Part shown: positions 47,571-57,584 of the stretch, piece after piece
How the letters are laid out: every line of letters begins with the position of its first letter
Position numbering within the stretch: position 1 is the first letter of the stretch
Origin: Acephala macrosclerotiorum
Lineage: Eukaryota; Ascomycota; Leotiomycetes; Helotiales; Mollisiaceae
Reading direction: 5' to 3'
Assembly (NCBI GenBank): GCA_014904845.1
Contig: MU119211.1
Coordinates: forward strand, 44,156-108,155
DNA: 64,000 nt
Program-made: the position numbers and the translations under genes
The notes under the pieces: generated by a model
What the model was told of the DNA's origin: nothing
Database searches by the model: none
Seen by the model: the letters and a program-made list of their open reading frames with translations, nothing else

Positions 47571-48170
47571 TCATGGCGTCTTAGATCCCCTGCTGGTTTG
47601 AACGTTCTGTTGCAGGCCCGGTAATGGCGGTCGAGGAGGTTGTATTGCTGCTTGTTGTGGCAGGGGAGCTTGGGGATGGGATGGGATGTTCATGATGTGA
47701 GGGGGATTGGAGTTATTGGAGGAGAAACTGGATTCCGGTGTTCTAGGGATGCTTAGGAGTTGGAGGACTTGGGCGAGAAACTCGTTTCGGGATTGCTGAG
47801 GAGAGGTAAGGGATGGGACGAATTGGTGGAGAAGCTCATTTCTTGATTGGGTGTCTGCATTTGAGTGGAGGTTGTCTGAGAAGTTGATTTCTTGGCCGGT
47901 TATATCGGGGCTAAACATGTTGTTAATATTTTCGAGGTCGAACCTGTTGGAAGAGACGTTCATTTCTCTTTCAGCTGACGAAGCGCTTGGATTTGGCTCG
48001 ACGCTATCCGAGAAATCGAACTCCTGGTCATTTATATCGATTCCAAAGGTCTTTTTAATCGTGCCTTGGCCAAAATCGTTTAGTAAATCGTTTAAAACGG
48101 GATCATTGATAATAGTTTCGCCGTGCGCGTTCTGACGTTCAAGGGCATTGTCGAGCAGAGCAGTCACGAC
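47571..48170 (-). CDS. Unknown Ser/Asn/Gln-rich protein, probably a 3' exon
   Basis: A 200-codon minus frame with no clear ATG; the frame continues upstream to about 48230 before a stop, so a 5' exon is likely. It contains a degenerate internal repeat: FGIDINDQEFDFSDSVEPN versus FSPDITGQEINFSDNLHSN, and later TQSRNELLHQF versus QQSRNEFLAQV. The C-terminus is Pro/Gln-rich (PQAPLPQQAAIQPPRPPLPG). It looks intrinsically disordered, with no domain recognised. It converges with the HET gene. It may belong with the exon-like frame at 48318-48578, beyond which a hAT-like element is inserted. Confidence 0.45.
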   Translation of the reverse strand, partial: VVTALLDNALERQNAHGETIINDPVLNDLLNDFGQGTIKKTFGIDINDQEFDFSDSVEPNPSASSAEREMNVSSNRFDLENINNMFSPDITGQEINFSDNLHSNADTQSRNELLHQFVPSLTSPQQSRNEFLAQVLQLLSIPRTPESSFSSNNSNPPHIMNIPSHPQAPLPQQAAIQPPRPPLPGLQQNVQTSRGSKTP

Positions 48171-48317
48171 ATGCGAATGGAAGTCGAATTTGAGCTCGAA
48201 ATTGGCATCTATTGTCGAATCTAGGACAGGCTCGCGATATTACTTCTGTCCATTGGTCTGGCTAGATGCTGCTACAGGACTCTCATCCCCTATACTATTC
48301 CTACGAGCTCCATTTGA

Positions 48318-48578
48318 TTAAATGACTCTCAATTCACCAAAGCCTCCAGGAAGCTGGGTCTCGTTGGAACCAATGGTACCAAAACCATCAAATCTTGGTC
48401 CCGGCTGCTCGGTAAAAGTTGTATTCATGGTATGGGAGGCAGGAGGAACAAAGAATCCATGAACTGTGAGACCAAAATCATATCGCCTACGGCGATGGAA
48501 AAATAGAGAAGTGATATCATAGTATCTAGCTTCCAAACGCTCTCTAAGTCGATTACGACTATTACTTGCGGATTCTAA
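48318..48578 (-). pseudogene. Coding-like fragment cut by hAT-like element 1
   Basis: The minus frame reads SASNSRNRLRERLEARYYDI, HRRRRYDFGLTVHGFFVPP and QPGPRFDGFGTIGSNETQ, ending with a stop at 48318. It is open right up to the transposon border at 48580. Beyond the transposon (50129 on) the sequence is AT-rich and I see no continuation. It may have been an exon of the gene ending at 47571, or an independent relic. Confidence 0.35.
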
Positions 48579-48580
48579 GC

Positions 48581-49741
48581 TAGGCTGCTCGCAAAAAAGC
48601 CATGGAGTGTAAAGCTCTATTTCTACTCCACTTTATAGAATGAATCTAAGTAAAGTTTTTTTTTGAGAGTCTTCTACGAGTAGAGTTCTATTTTTAGTTT
48701 TTTATTTATAGGACTCTATAGAATCTTATTTAAAAATAAAATATTTATAAAATATAATATTATCGTTTTAAATTAAAATTAGTTTAATTACGTGATTAAA
48801 TTAAAAATATATTAAATAATTTAATATTTAATATTTTTAGTTTTTTAAATAAAATTTTATATAGTTTATAAATGCGTAAAATAATTTTAAATTTACTATA
48901 ATATTTATTAATTTAATTAATAAAATAATTAGTAAAATAAAAAAAATATAATTTAAATTAAAATTTTAAAATTATTTAAATTTTAAATTTTAAATTAAAT
49001 CGCATATAAATAGTTCTCAATTTTTTACTATAATTATTTTTTAGTTTGCGAATCGATTTTTTCAATTTTTAAAATATGAATATACGAATACGAGACTTTT
49101 AAAACGATTTAATCGAATTTAAAATCGATTAAATAATTATTAAATAAACAAATAAATCGCGAAAATATCGAAAATAAAAATAAATTAATTTTTTATTATA
49201 TTATTTTTTAGTTTGTAAATCGATTTTCTCGATTCTCGAAATATAAATATACGAATATAAGACTTTTAAAACGATTTAATCGAATTTAAAATCGATTAAA
49301 TAATTATTAAATAAACAAATAAATCGCGAAAATATCGAAAATAAAAATAAATTAATTTTTTATTATATTATTTTTTAGTTTGTAAATCGATTTTCTCGAT
49401 TCTCGAAATATAAATATACGAATATAAGACTTTTAAAACGATTTAATCGAATTTAAAATCGATCAAACGATAATTAAATAAACGAATAAATCGTGAAAAT
49501 ATCGAAAATTTAATATTTTTTCTCTATATATTAATATTTTAAATACTAATTTAATTACGTATTACGAATTACAAAGTTTGTAGTAGTACTTTTTAATTGA
49601 ATCAAATTTTTTATTACTATTGTAATATTACTATTTATACGTAATACGAAAATTCAATTCGAAATATATTACAATATATAATATAATAATAAATACGTGA
49701 TTTTAATTTTTATTTATTTAAAATTATTATTATAATTTAAA

Positions 49742-49783
<42 letters not shown>

Positions 49784-50120
49784 ACGTTTATTATAATAAA
49801 ATATATTTTCAATTTAATTATATAATTTAATTAATTTTAATTTAAAACGATAATATTAATTTAATTTTATATTATATTTAAAAATTTTAATTATAATTAT
49901 ATTTATTTTATAATATTTATTATTTTATTAATTTTTTTTAAATTAAATTTGAATAAATATATTTATATTTTTATACAATTTATGTATTCTTTATAGAGAT
50001 TCTACAAAATCTATAAAAGATTCGTAGATAAAAAACTAATATATTTTCGTTCTATGAGAGATCTATAAATGAAAAAGAAATTTTAAAACTCTATTCTATA
50101 GATCTCTTACGAGCAGTCTA
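48581..50120. mobile_element. hAT-like non-autonomous element, copy 1 (1540 bp)
   Basis: Left end TAGGCTGCTCGC and right end the reverse complement of TAGACTGCTCGT form the terminal inverted repeat. Flanks are TTCTAAGC (48573-48580) and TTTTAAGC (50121-50128), an 8-bp duplication with one C-to-T difference. Eight-base duplications with a short TIR fit the hAT superfamily. The interior is AT-rich, carries no transposase frame, and contains three 167-bp tandem units (about 49041-49510) and a TTA microsatellite (49750-49782). It is largely collinear with copy 2. Confidence 0.8.
49041..49510 (+). repeat. Three tandem copies of a 167-bp unit inside hAT-like copy 1
   Basis: Units start near 49041, 49208 and 49375, each with TTAGTTTG followed by 'AATCGATTTT', later 'AAAACGATTTAATCGAATTT', and ending with 'ATCGAAAAT'. 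The sister element has two units, at 54328 and 54495, with the same period. Confidence 0.8.
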
Positions 50121-50444
50121 TTTTAAGCGAGAATCTATCGTAACTTATCATATGTATTTTTTCGCTATTGAGCTTTTTTAATTTTTTGAAAAAAGGTATT
50201 CAACTTTGAATAATCGTGAAATTCATCGGAGTAGAGACTAGATTCCATGACTCGAGATCTCGGCGTCGAGATTGAAATTAGAATATTGTTGACGAGTATT
50301 TTACTATTTAAGAGATTATAAAAATCAAGTATTTATACAATATATTAATAAACGAGCATCAAAGTTGATTGAGCGATGTCAAACGCGAAGAAATCAAGTT
50401 TAGAATAGCAACTACTATAGAGACGTAAGTTTCTAGCTTTTAAT
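50121..50444. other. Spacer between two transposons, no gene
   Basis: About 320 bp of AT-leaning DNA holding only the right target duplication of hAT-like copy 1. No readable frame. Confidence 0.5.
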
Positions 50445-51400
50445 CCCGACCACTTTCTTATTTCGATTACTTTTTTACACTAAAAATAGCCATTTTACAG
50501 TCTTTATATTTCTACGAAAAATTAATATAATTATTTAAAAATTAAAAAATAATCTCTTTATATATATTTAAGCAAATATAAAAAATATAAAATTATTTGA
50601 ATTATATAATATTGTATAATTAATATTTAAAAAAGAAAAATTATATGTAATTTAAATAAAATTAATATAAAAAATTATAATTAATAAAAACTTTAATTTT
50701 TTTAATTTTTTATATTATTTGTATTATTATATTTTATAATATAATAAAAAATATAAACATTTATTAATAAAATAAATATATTTTAAAATATAATAAAAAA
50801 TTAAATAATTTTAAATATAAAAAGTTTTAATAATTAAAAATATTTATTTATTAATATTATTAATTATATATATAATCAAATTTCAAAAACTATTAAAAAG
50901 TTTAATTTGTATTAATAAATGATTATTATATAATTTTTTATTTAAAAATAATTTATATATATTATAATTTTAAATAAAAAATTATATAATAATTAATAAT
51001 TAAAAAAATAAAAATTTATTATTTTATTAATTAATAGTCTTTATATAATTTATTATATAAATTATATATAAAAAATATACATAATATTAAATAAAAAATT
51101 ATATTAATTATATATATTAATAAAATTAAAAATTTTATTTGTATAAAAATTTTGAAAACAATTATTAATAATTATATTTTATATATAAATTATATATAAA
51201 ATTGTATTTTTTTAAATATTAATTATATAATATTATATAATTCAAATAATTTTATATTTATTTATATTTATTTAAATATATATAAAAAGTTTATTTTTCA
51301 ATTTTTAAGTAATTATATTAATTTTTCGTAGAATTATAAAACTTATAAAATCGTTATTTTTAGTGTAAAAAAATAATCGAAATAGGGAAATAATCGAGAT
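50445..51400. mobile_element. 956-bp TIR element with TA duplication, related to the one at 43985
   Basis: Long inverted repeats of about 100 bp: the left end starts ATCCCGACCACTTTC and the right end reads inward ATCTCGATTATTTCC; both then share 'TTTTTTACACTAAAAATA' and 'TACGAAAAATTAATATAATT'. TA flanks both sides (50443-50444, 51401-51402). The block TTTTTACACTAAAAA and the following 'ATTTT' and 'TACGAA' words also occur in the TIRs of the 43985 element, so these are members of one family, this one more mutated. The interior is extremely AT-rich. Confidence 0.7.
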
Positions 51401-51403
51401 TAG

Positions 51404-51736
51404 AGAATACGAACTTATTTTTTTCTATTAGTTCAATGTATATACACGAGAAAATAAAAATTCTCGTGCTTTGATTAGTTTAAATTAAGAGTACGTAATA
51501 CGCACTTTTTATTAAATAGTATTTTTAGTTGCACGCACTTAGTTTTATTAGTTAAATATACTAATTCAAAGTACGTACCAATTTCGATTATATTATTTCA
51601 CGTGACTAATTTTTTATAAATAATAATTTACTAAATAAAGAACTCGACTAAATATAAACAATAGAAATCACGTGCGTAATACGTGAATATAAAAGATTAT
51701 AAAGAGTTTCTCGTAATAAAATTATTATATTTAAAT

Positions 51737-51811
<75 letters not shown>

Positions 51812-52050
51812 TATATTTATTATATTATTTTAATTTTATTATTTTTTGGAAAAATAATTATTACGTGTTTTATGTAAGCTAATTAGAAATACGTACTTTA
51901 GTTAGCAATTAAAATACGCACTTTGAGTCAATATAGTACTAATATAGAAGTGCGTATTACGTACTCTTTTTTGAGCTAATTAGAGAACGAGAATTCAAGT
52001 TTAGCGAGTATATATATACTAAGCTAATAAAAAAAGGTACGTCCTTGTAG
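51404..52050. mobile_element. TIR element with an internal AAT microsatellite
   Basis: The left part (51409-51510) and the right part (51940-52050) are imperfect inverted repeats of about 100 bp, both containing TACGTAATACGCACTT, an 'ATTCTCGT' word and an 'ATTAG' word in the same order from each end. A (TAA)n tract of about 74 bp lies between (51738-51811). Exact ends and target duplication are not resolved. It abuts the 50445-51400 element. Confidence 0.6.
51738..51811 (+). repeat. (TAA)n microsatellite
   Basis: About 24 uninterrupted AAT/TAA units inside the TIR element. The 64-codon poly-Ile frame across it is an artefact. Confidence 0.95.
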
Positions 52051-52862
52051 TTGTTACTATTTAAAATGATATTTTCTTCTCTGTGTACTTACTAATAATA
52101 AGTAATATTTAGTTACAAGTCCTTCCGCCTAAATATCCATCCGTCTCTCCTGAATAGCCTAACCTTGATTTTGATAATAGAACGAGTGCTGCCGGAAATG
52201 CAAACCGGGGCTAGTGAATCCTATAACATAGATCTTCCTCCCATGCTATTCCATCGTACATCGTATTCGGGGTGCTCGTAGTTCCTGTCTGCTAGTGTTA
52301 TTGGAAAGACTGAGAGCAAAATTCTGGATTCAAGCATCGAAATCTGAGGCTCCATTCCAGATCCATTGGATGGCCGGAGAGGAAAGGGAGTATGTGATGC
52401 CGAATTGCGGAAATACATCGTATTCAACTGATGCCTGAGCGACCTGGACCTGGAAGGCTTCTAAGAGATATGCTCTTGCTTAGAAGAGAGTTCGAAGCGC
52501 CCCATCAGAATCAGTTCTAGTCGCAGTCCATCACAATCTGCCAAAGCTTTCCAGCTAGGCGCAATTCACGGAACAGCTACCAAGACGAACACCGCTTCAT
52601 CTTCTTCAATAGAGTCTGTTATATGGTATGTAATAAGATAATTTTCAATGGATAACAACTTCATCTTCACAGAACTTCATAGTAGACGAAACGAAAAAGC
52701 TCAGTGCTTACTACTGTGAATTTCAAGACCAGTCGTTCACTCATAGATGAAGTTATACCAGTGACAATGTATCAAGTCCTTGAAAAGTGGACCTTTCGTT
52801 GAATATAATTTAGAATACGGCAACTCGCATCAGCTCATGAGGACTACTACACTCTCGGTGAA
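52051..52862. other. Coding-like remnant region, no confident gene
   Basis: GC returns to coding level. A 68-codon minus frame (52427-52221, MNTMYFRNSASHTPFPLRPS) starts with ATG but has no recognised domain. It may be debris from the 3' side of the interrupted gene next to it. Confidence 0.3.
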
Positions 52863-54961
52863 TTAATCAGAAGCCTCTTTTCCTCGTAATCTGCGCGGTT
52901 TACTAAGCTTCCCTTTTCTATAGATTCTTCTTAGATAATCTGACGGAATCAAGCTCAATTTAACCAACAAGCGTGGTTCCTCGCTGATGTCAGGCCTATC
53001 AACTTGGACAAACAGAGGGGCGTCAGGCCTGCTAATCAAATATGCCTCGAAGTGTTTCAACGCTCATTGTGTCGTGGTCGAAAAAGAGGCCAACGAGACA
53101 ACCCTTTCTTGATAACAGGACACAGCTGTCATGAGCAATCCAGATGTGTTCGCCTATGATGCTGCAGGCCCCGACACTTGACTTGAGTCGCTTCGAGGCA
53201 TTGTGTAGCGATATAAGCGAATGTTGCAATATCCTCGGAATCCGCCAGCATGAGTGCCCAATAGCTTTCTTTCCTCCAAGGAGCTTTAAAGCATTGGAAT
53301 GGAAGATCGGATTGAATGCAAGCGATGATAAAGTTCTGCCCTTCGCGATCTACACCCGTATCTTGGAGAAGACCTAAGACTGCTGCGACAAGGCTCTCGA
53401 ACGTTTGCTGGTGGTGGTAATCCAGGCTTCTTAGCCAATCCTTCAGTACAAATCCGCGTAAAACTTCGATGATATGGAATTCGTCTTGCAGCGAAGTCCG
53501 GAGTCGAGGTTTCGTGATGAGGCCTGATACATATGCTGGGAGGACATCCGCAAGCAGATGCCGAAGTTGCACTCGGCGAGCAATGCCAGTACGGACACTA
53601 ACTTGGATTCCAAACTCACTGTCTGGATCGGCAGTGGATATGGATTGTTGAGAAAGTAGTCCAGATTTCTTTGCAAGCCCACGCATTTTCACCCATGTCT
53701 GATTGAACTGAAGAGCAGCCAGTCCAGCTTGACCTCCTTGAACCCCAAGCCCAAATTGTCTCTCTCGTACTTCCCAATAGCTTGGAAAAGTTCCTAACTC
53801 CTCGAGTAGTGCTATAGCATCTCGTATATGTTTCTGACATTGTGCATTCTGGAGCACCCTTCGACCTAGGCTGCTCGCAAAAAAGCCATGGGATGTAGAG
53901 TCCTATTTCTACTTCATTTTATAGAGTAAGTCTAAGTAGAGTTTTTTTTTGAGAGTTTTCTACGAGTAGAGTTCTATTTTTAGTCCTCTATTTATAAGAC
54001 TCTATAGAGCTTTATCTAAAAATAGAATATTTATAAAATATAGTATTATCGTTTCGAATTAAAATTAGTTTAATTACGTGATTAAATTAAAAATATATTA
54101 AATAATTTGATATTTAATATTTTTAATTTTTTAAATAAAATTTTATATAGTTTATAAATGCGTAAAATAATTCTAAATTTATTATAATATTTATTAATTT
54201 AATTAATAGAATAATTAATAAAATAAAAAAAAGTACAATTTAAATTAAAATTTTAAAATTATTTAAATTTTAAATTTTAAATTAAATCGCATATAAATAG
54301 TTCTCAATTTCTTATTGTAATCATTTTTCAGTTTATAAATCGATTTTCTCGATTTTTAAAATATAAATATACGAATACGAGATTTTTAAAACGATTTAAT
54401 CGAATTTAAAATCAATTAAACGATTATCGAATAAACGAGCAAATCGTGAAAATATTAAAAATGAAAATAAATTAATTTTTCATTATACTATTTTTTAGTT
54501 TGTAAATCGATTTTCTCGATTCTCGAAATATAAATATATAAATACGAGATTTTTAAAACGATTTAATCGAATTTGAAATCGATCAAACGACGATCGAATA
54601 AACGAGTAAATCGCGAAAATATCAAAAATAAAAATAAATATATTTAAAATTAAAATATTTAAAAACTCGAAATTCGATATTCGAAAATTTAACGCTCGAA
54701 AGTTTAACGCTCGAAAACTTAATACTTTTTCTTTATATATTAATATTTCAAATATTAATCTAATTACGTGTTACGAATTACAAAGTTCGTAGTAGTACTT
54801 TTTAATTGAATTAAATTCTCTATTATTATTGTAATATTACTATTTATACGTAATACGAAAATTCAACTCGAAATATATTACGATATACGATATAGTAATA
54901 AATACGTGATTTTAATTTTTATTTATTTAAAACTATTATTATAATCTAAAAAAATGTATTC

Positions 54962-54995
<34 letters not shown>

Positions 54996-55753
54996 AATAT
55001 TTATTATAATAAAATATATTCTCAATTTAATTACGTGATTTAATTAATTTTAATTCGAAACGATAATACTAGTTTAATTTTATACTATTATAATATATTA
55101 TATTTAAAAATTTTAATTATAATTATATTTATTTTATAATATTTATTTTTTTATTAATTTTTTTATTAATTTTTTTTAAATTAAATTTGAATAAATATAT
55201 TTATATTTTTATACAATTTATGCATTTTCTATAAGAGCTCTACAAAATCCATAAAAAATCCGTAGATAGAGAACTAATATATTTTCGTTTCATAGGAAAT
55301 TCGTAGATAGAGAGGAAATTTTAAAACTCTATCCCATGAGTCCCCCACGAGCAGTCTACTTCGACCTATTGTTGCTTTTGATATTCTATCGAATGTATTC
55401 ATTGCCAAGATATCTGTAGGCAGTGGCTCTCGGCTCCAGTGCAAGCAGACTTCGTCACTCCGCGAAGATGTAATGATTCCTCCCCCTATGGAGATCCCAA
55501 ACAGCCGCGAGAGATCTTGAGCATCTGTAATAAGTTTACCAGCCCCCCCGGTATCGAGTAAGTCTACTGGATGGGCCACCAAATCGGACTTCTGGGTGGA
55601 AGCTTTGCGAATAGCGTCTTTGTCGTATCGGCTGAGGTATTGAAAGGCAAGGACACGCTGTCCGACCATCTCTTCCATGCAAGTAAGTTCCACCATGGTC
55701 CCCACAACACATGGGTACTGTGCTGCTGCCGTTGAGCTATTGCTATAGCACAT
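52863..55753 (-). pseudogene. Unknown protein gene split by hAT-like element 2
   Basis: The first part runs from ATG 55753 (MCYSNSSTAAAQYP) through MEEMVGQRVLAFQYLSRYD and DILAMNTFDRISKATIG to the transposon. The second runs from 53866 to 53129 (VLQNAQCQKHIRDAIALLEE, FGLGVQGGQAGLAALQFNQT, LLADVLPAYVSGLITKPRLR). Removing the element and one 8-bp duplication joins the two frames exactly, giving roughly 375 codons, so the insertion hit an open gene. After about 53150 the frame shifts twice (GEHIWIAHDSCVLLSRKGCL, then RPDISEEPRLLVKLSLIPSD), so the 3' end is also damaged or has unrecognised introns. No domain recognised. Confidence 0.65.
53867..55358. mobile_element. hAT-like non-autonomous element, copy 2 (1492 bp)
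   Basis: Same ends as copy 1 (TAGGCTGCTCGC / reverse complement of TAGACTGCTCGT). The 8-bp target duplication CTTCGACC is perfect (53859-53866 and 55359-55366). It has two 167-bp tandem units instead of three, and an extra ~90-bp block near 54635-54725. TTA microsatellite near 54965-54994. No transposase frame, so mobilised in trans if at all. It lies inside a minus-strand reading frame. Confidence 0.88.
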
Positions 55754-55759
55754 GACCAC

Positions 55760-56589
55760 TTGCTGTTAGGGGGTGTTACATTCTAGTAGATGCTGAATTA
55801 GTTGGTTCTTATGTCGCAAAGTCTGATCATAGTCGTCCTTGTCTCAGATCAGGCGATAAATGCCAAAGGTTACGGAAGTCCTGAGAATTTTTGGTCGCTG
55901 TGGCGTTTCGACATGCTACTTTCGAACACAGCGCAGTATGCAACGTAACAAACGGATGATCTTTCTCGAAAGTACGCTTCTTATTCTATTTGGTTGAAGT
56001 TGCTGATGTATTTATGGCTAAAGGAGGAGCAACCGATGTTGAGCGTGTTTGCACTCCTAATCCTCACTCCTCATCCGTTGCTCACCCTGACTTCTTGGCG
56101 TCCTTGAGTCAATCAAAACCACGCCGCGAACAGACATTTGCGTCACTCTCAGTTGGGGTCCAAAAAGTCGAAGATATTGCAATTCACGCAAAGGAAGATA
56201 GACCGTCTCCTGTTTAATCTAACAGCCGGTTTCTGTTCCTCATGGAAGGGCAAGCGACTATTGCTCCGCCACCATTATTCACAGTTGTGCCAGCTACTAA
56301 ACCGACCTTGCATCGGTCTCATGGTCCCTCTACGTACACTCAATATACTCTCTTACCGGAAGTGACTCCTCTGAATTTACGATCAAGGCTGTTCTGACCA
56401 TCCATTTGTACGCACTGACCAAGGCAATTGACTGCAAGTCAGCAGAATCCTAGCTTTTGTACCCTGGACTGCTATGGGGAAGCCAACTTCGGCAGCGGCA
56501 GCAAGTCAAGTCAAATCCTTTGATGCTTTATCCATAATGCTTCTCGCTTTTCATTGACGTAACAACGACGAAAATCGCAGATAGAAAAC
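55760..56589. other. Intergenic, no supported gene
   Basis: Moderate GC with only 75-codon frames (55990-56217 and 56138-56365, plus). Neither has a motif. Probably the promoter side of both the split gene and the secreted-protein gene. Confidence 0.4.
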
Positions 56590-56597
56590 TATATAAA
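56590..56597 (+). promoter_or_regulatory. TATA box of the secreted-protein gene
   Basis: TATATAAA, about 140 bp upstream of the coding start, followed by a purine-rich then CA/TC-rich leader that is typical of highly expressed fungal genes. Confidence 0.55.
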
Positions 56598-56729
56598 GGA
56601 AAAAAGAAGACGCAAGAAGGACAACAAGCACATCATCACATCAATCATCATCATCTACTTCCAAAATCCAATCATCTCTATCAAAACAGGCCACCTCAAC
56701 CTCATACCTCCAGAACCTCAAACGCCATC

Positions 56730-57059
56730 GTGCAATTCAATATTGTTCTCGTCGCTGCTGCTCTCTTCGCTGCCATCGAGGCATGCAAATGCGGCGGTAA
56801 CATCGACGCCACCAAGGCCTACTGCCGCAACGTTAGAGGCAACCCCACTGACGTTGACCGCCCAGCCAACCAAATCGGCGAACGCCTCAGCAACTTCGCT
56901 TCCTGCTGCAACAGCTTGGGCTCTCGATCCGACTGCCGCTGCCCTGTTGGCTGCGTCAGAAATGAGACTGATACCGCCCAATCGGCCGCTGGCTTGCCAC
57001 TCTTGACCGATGCGGAGGTTACATCTTTCGTTGCCAGCTACGGACACCTTTACGAGTAA
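56730..57059 (+). CDS. Small cysteine-rich secreted protein with a GTG in place of ATG
   Basis: A 109-codon frame beginning GTG CAA TTC. The first ~18 residues (QFNIVLVAAALFAAIEA after the initiator) are a clear signal peptide. The mature part has eight cysteines in the order C-x-C, C, C-C, C-x-C, C (ACKCGG, AYC, SCC, DCRCPVGC), enough for four disulfides; the pattern is not that of a hydrophobin. No in-frame ATG exists upstream back through the leader, and the context CGCCATC-GTG looks like a normal start context with A changed to G. Either initiation occurs at GTG at reduced level or the gene is freshly disabled. A-to-G is not a RIP change. It resembles effector-type or cell-surface small secreted proteins; the target is unknown. 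Confidence 0.65.
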   Translation: MQFNIVLVAAALFAAIEACKCGGNIDATKAYCRNVRGNPTDVDRPANQIGERLSNFASCCNSLGSRSDCRCPVGCVRNETDTAQSAAGLPLLTDAEVTSFVASYGHLYE

Positions 57060-57584
57060 GAGGATGTACTTCTACTTGACTTCGCTCTCGTTAGAGGAAG
57101 ATACTTGTGGATGGAGGTTGTTGTACGTGGAAAATGGCCTTGGGCGTGGAAAAGGAGTTGTTTGTCTCGCGAAATTTTGTAAGGGGTGAAGTAGGGTTCT
57201 TCCTCGCTTACACTGCCCAAAGGAGTTCTATCAGGTGCAGCTGAGCCCTAGCGTATAAGCTGGTAGATGTCAAGAACTCTTCGTGTGAGGGCTCTACATT
57301 ATCATCCAATTTACTTCTTTCTACTTCGCGTCTAACTTGGCTCAATCCTTCTCTTAGTCCTAATCTTTATGGTATATTCATGTGGCCCTCTTCCTGTGCT
57401 TTCACCAAGGTAAGCCTCTATCAGCCTCGATCTTCAAGCTACATATTTTCCTCCTTTCCGTATGTATTCCCTATGTTCCGAGCAACTCGTCAACGGTACA
57501 ACATTCATCATAGGTCCAAAACCCCCTTCACCCTCCGAACTCCCGAACGGCTTTGAGACATCGAGTCCCAACTCTCATCTCTAT
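57060..57584. other. 3' region of the secreted-protein gene and intergenic DNA
   Basis: No supported gene. The plus frame 57462-57761 lies antisense to the end of the GT90 gene and is treated as a shadow. Confidence 0.4.

Noticed and set aside
51683..51877. Poly-isoleucine frame
   Set aside because: Translation of the TAA microsatellite.
56743..57006. Overlapping ATG frame of 87 codons in the secreted-protein gene
   Set aside because: Ala/Thr-rich out-of-frame translation; the GTG frame has the signal peptide and cysteine pattern.
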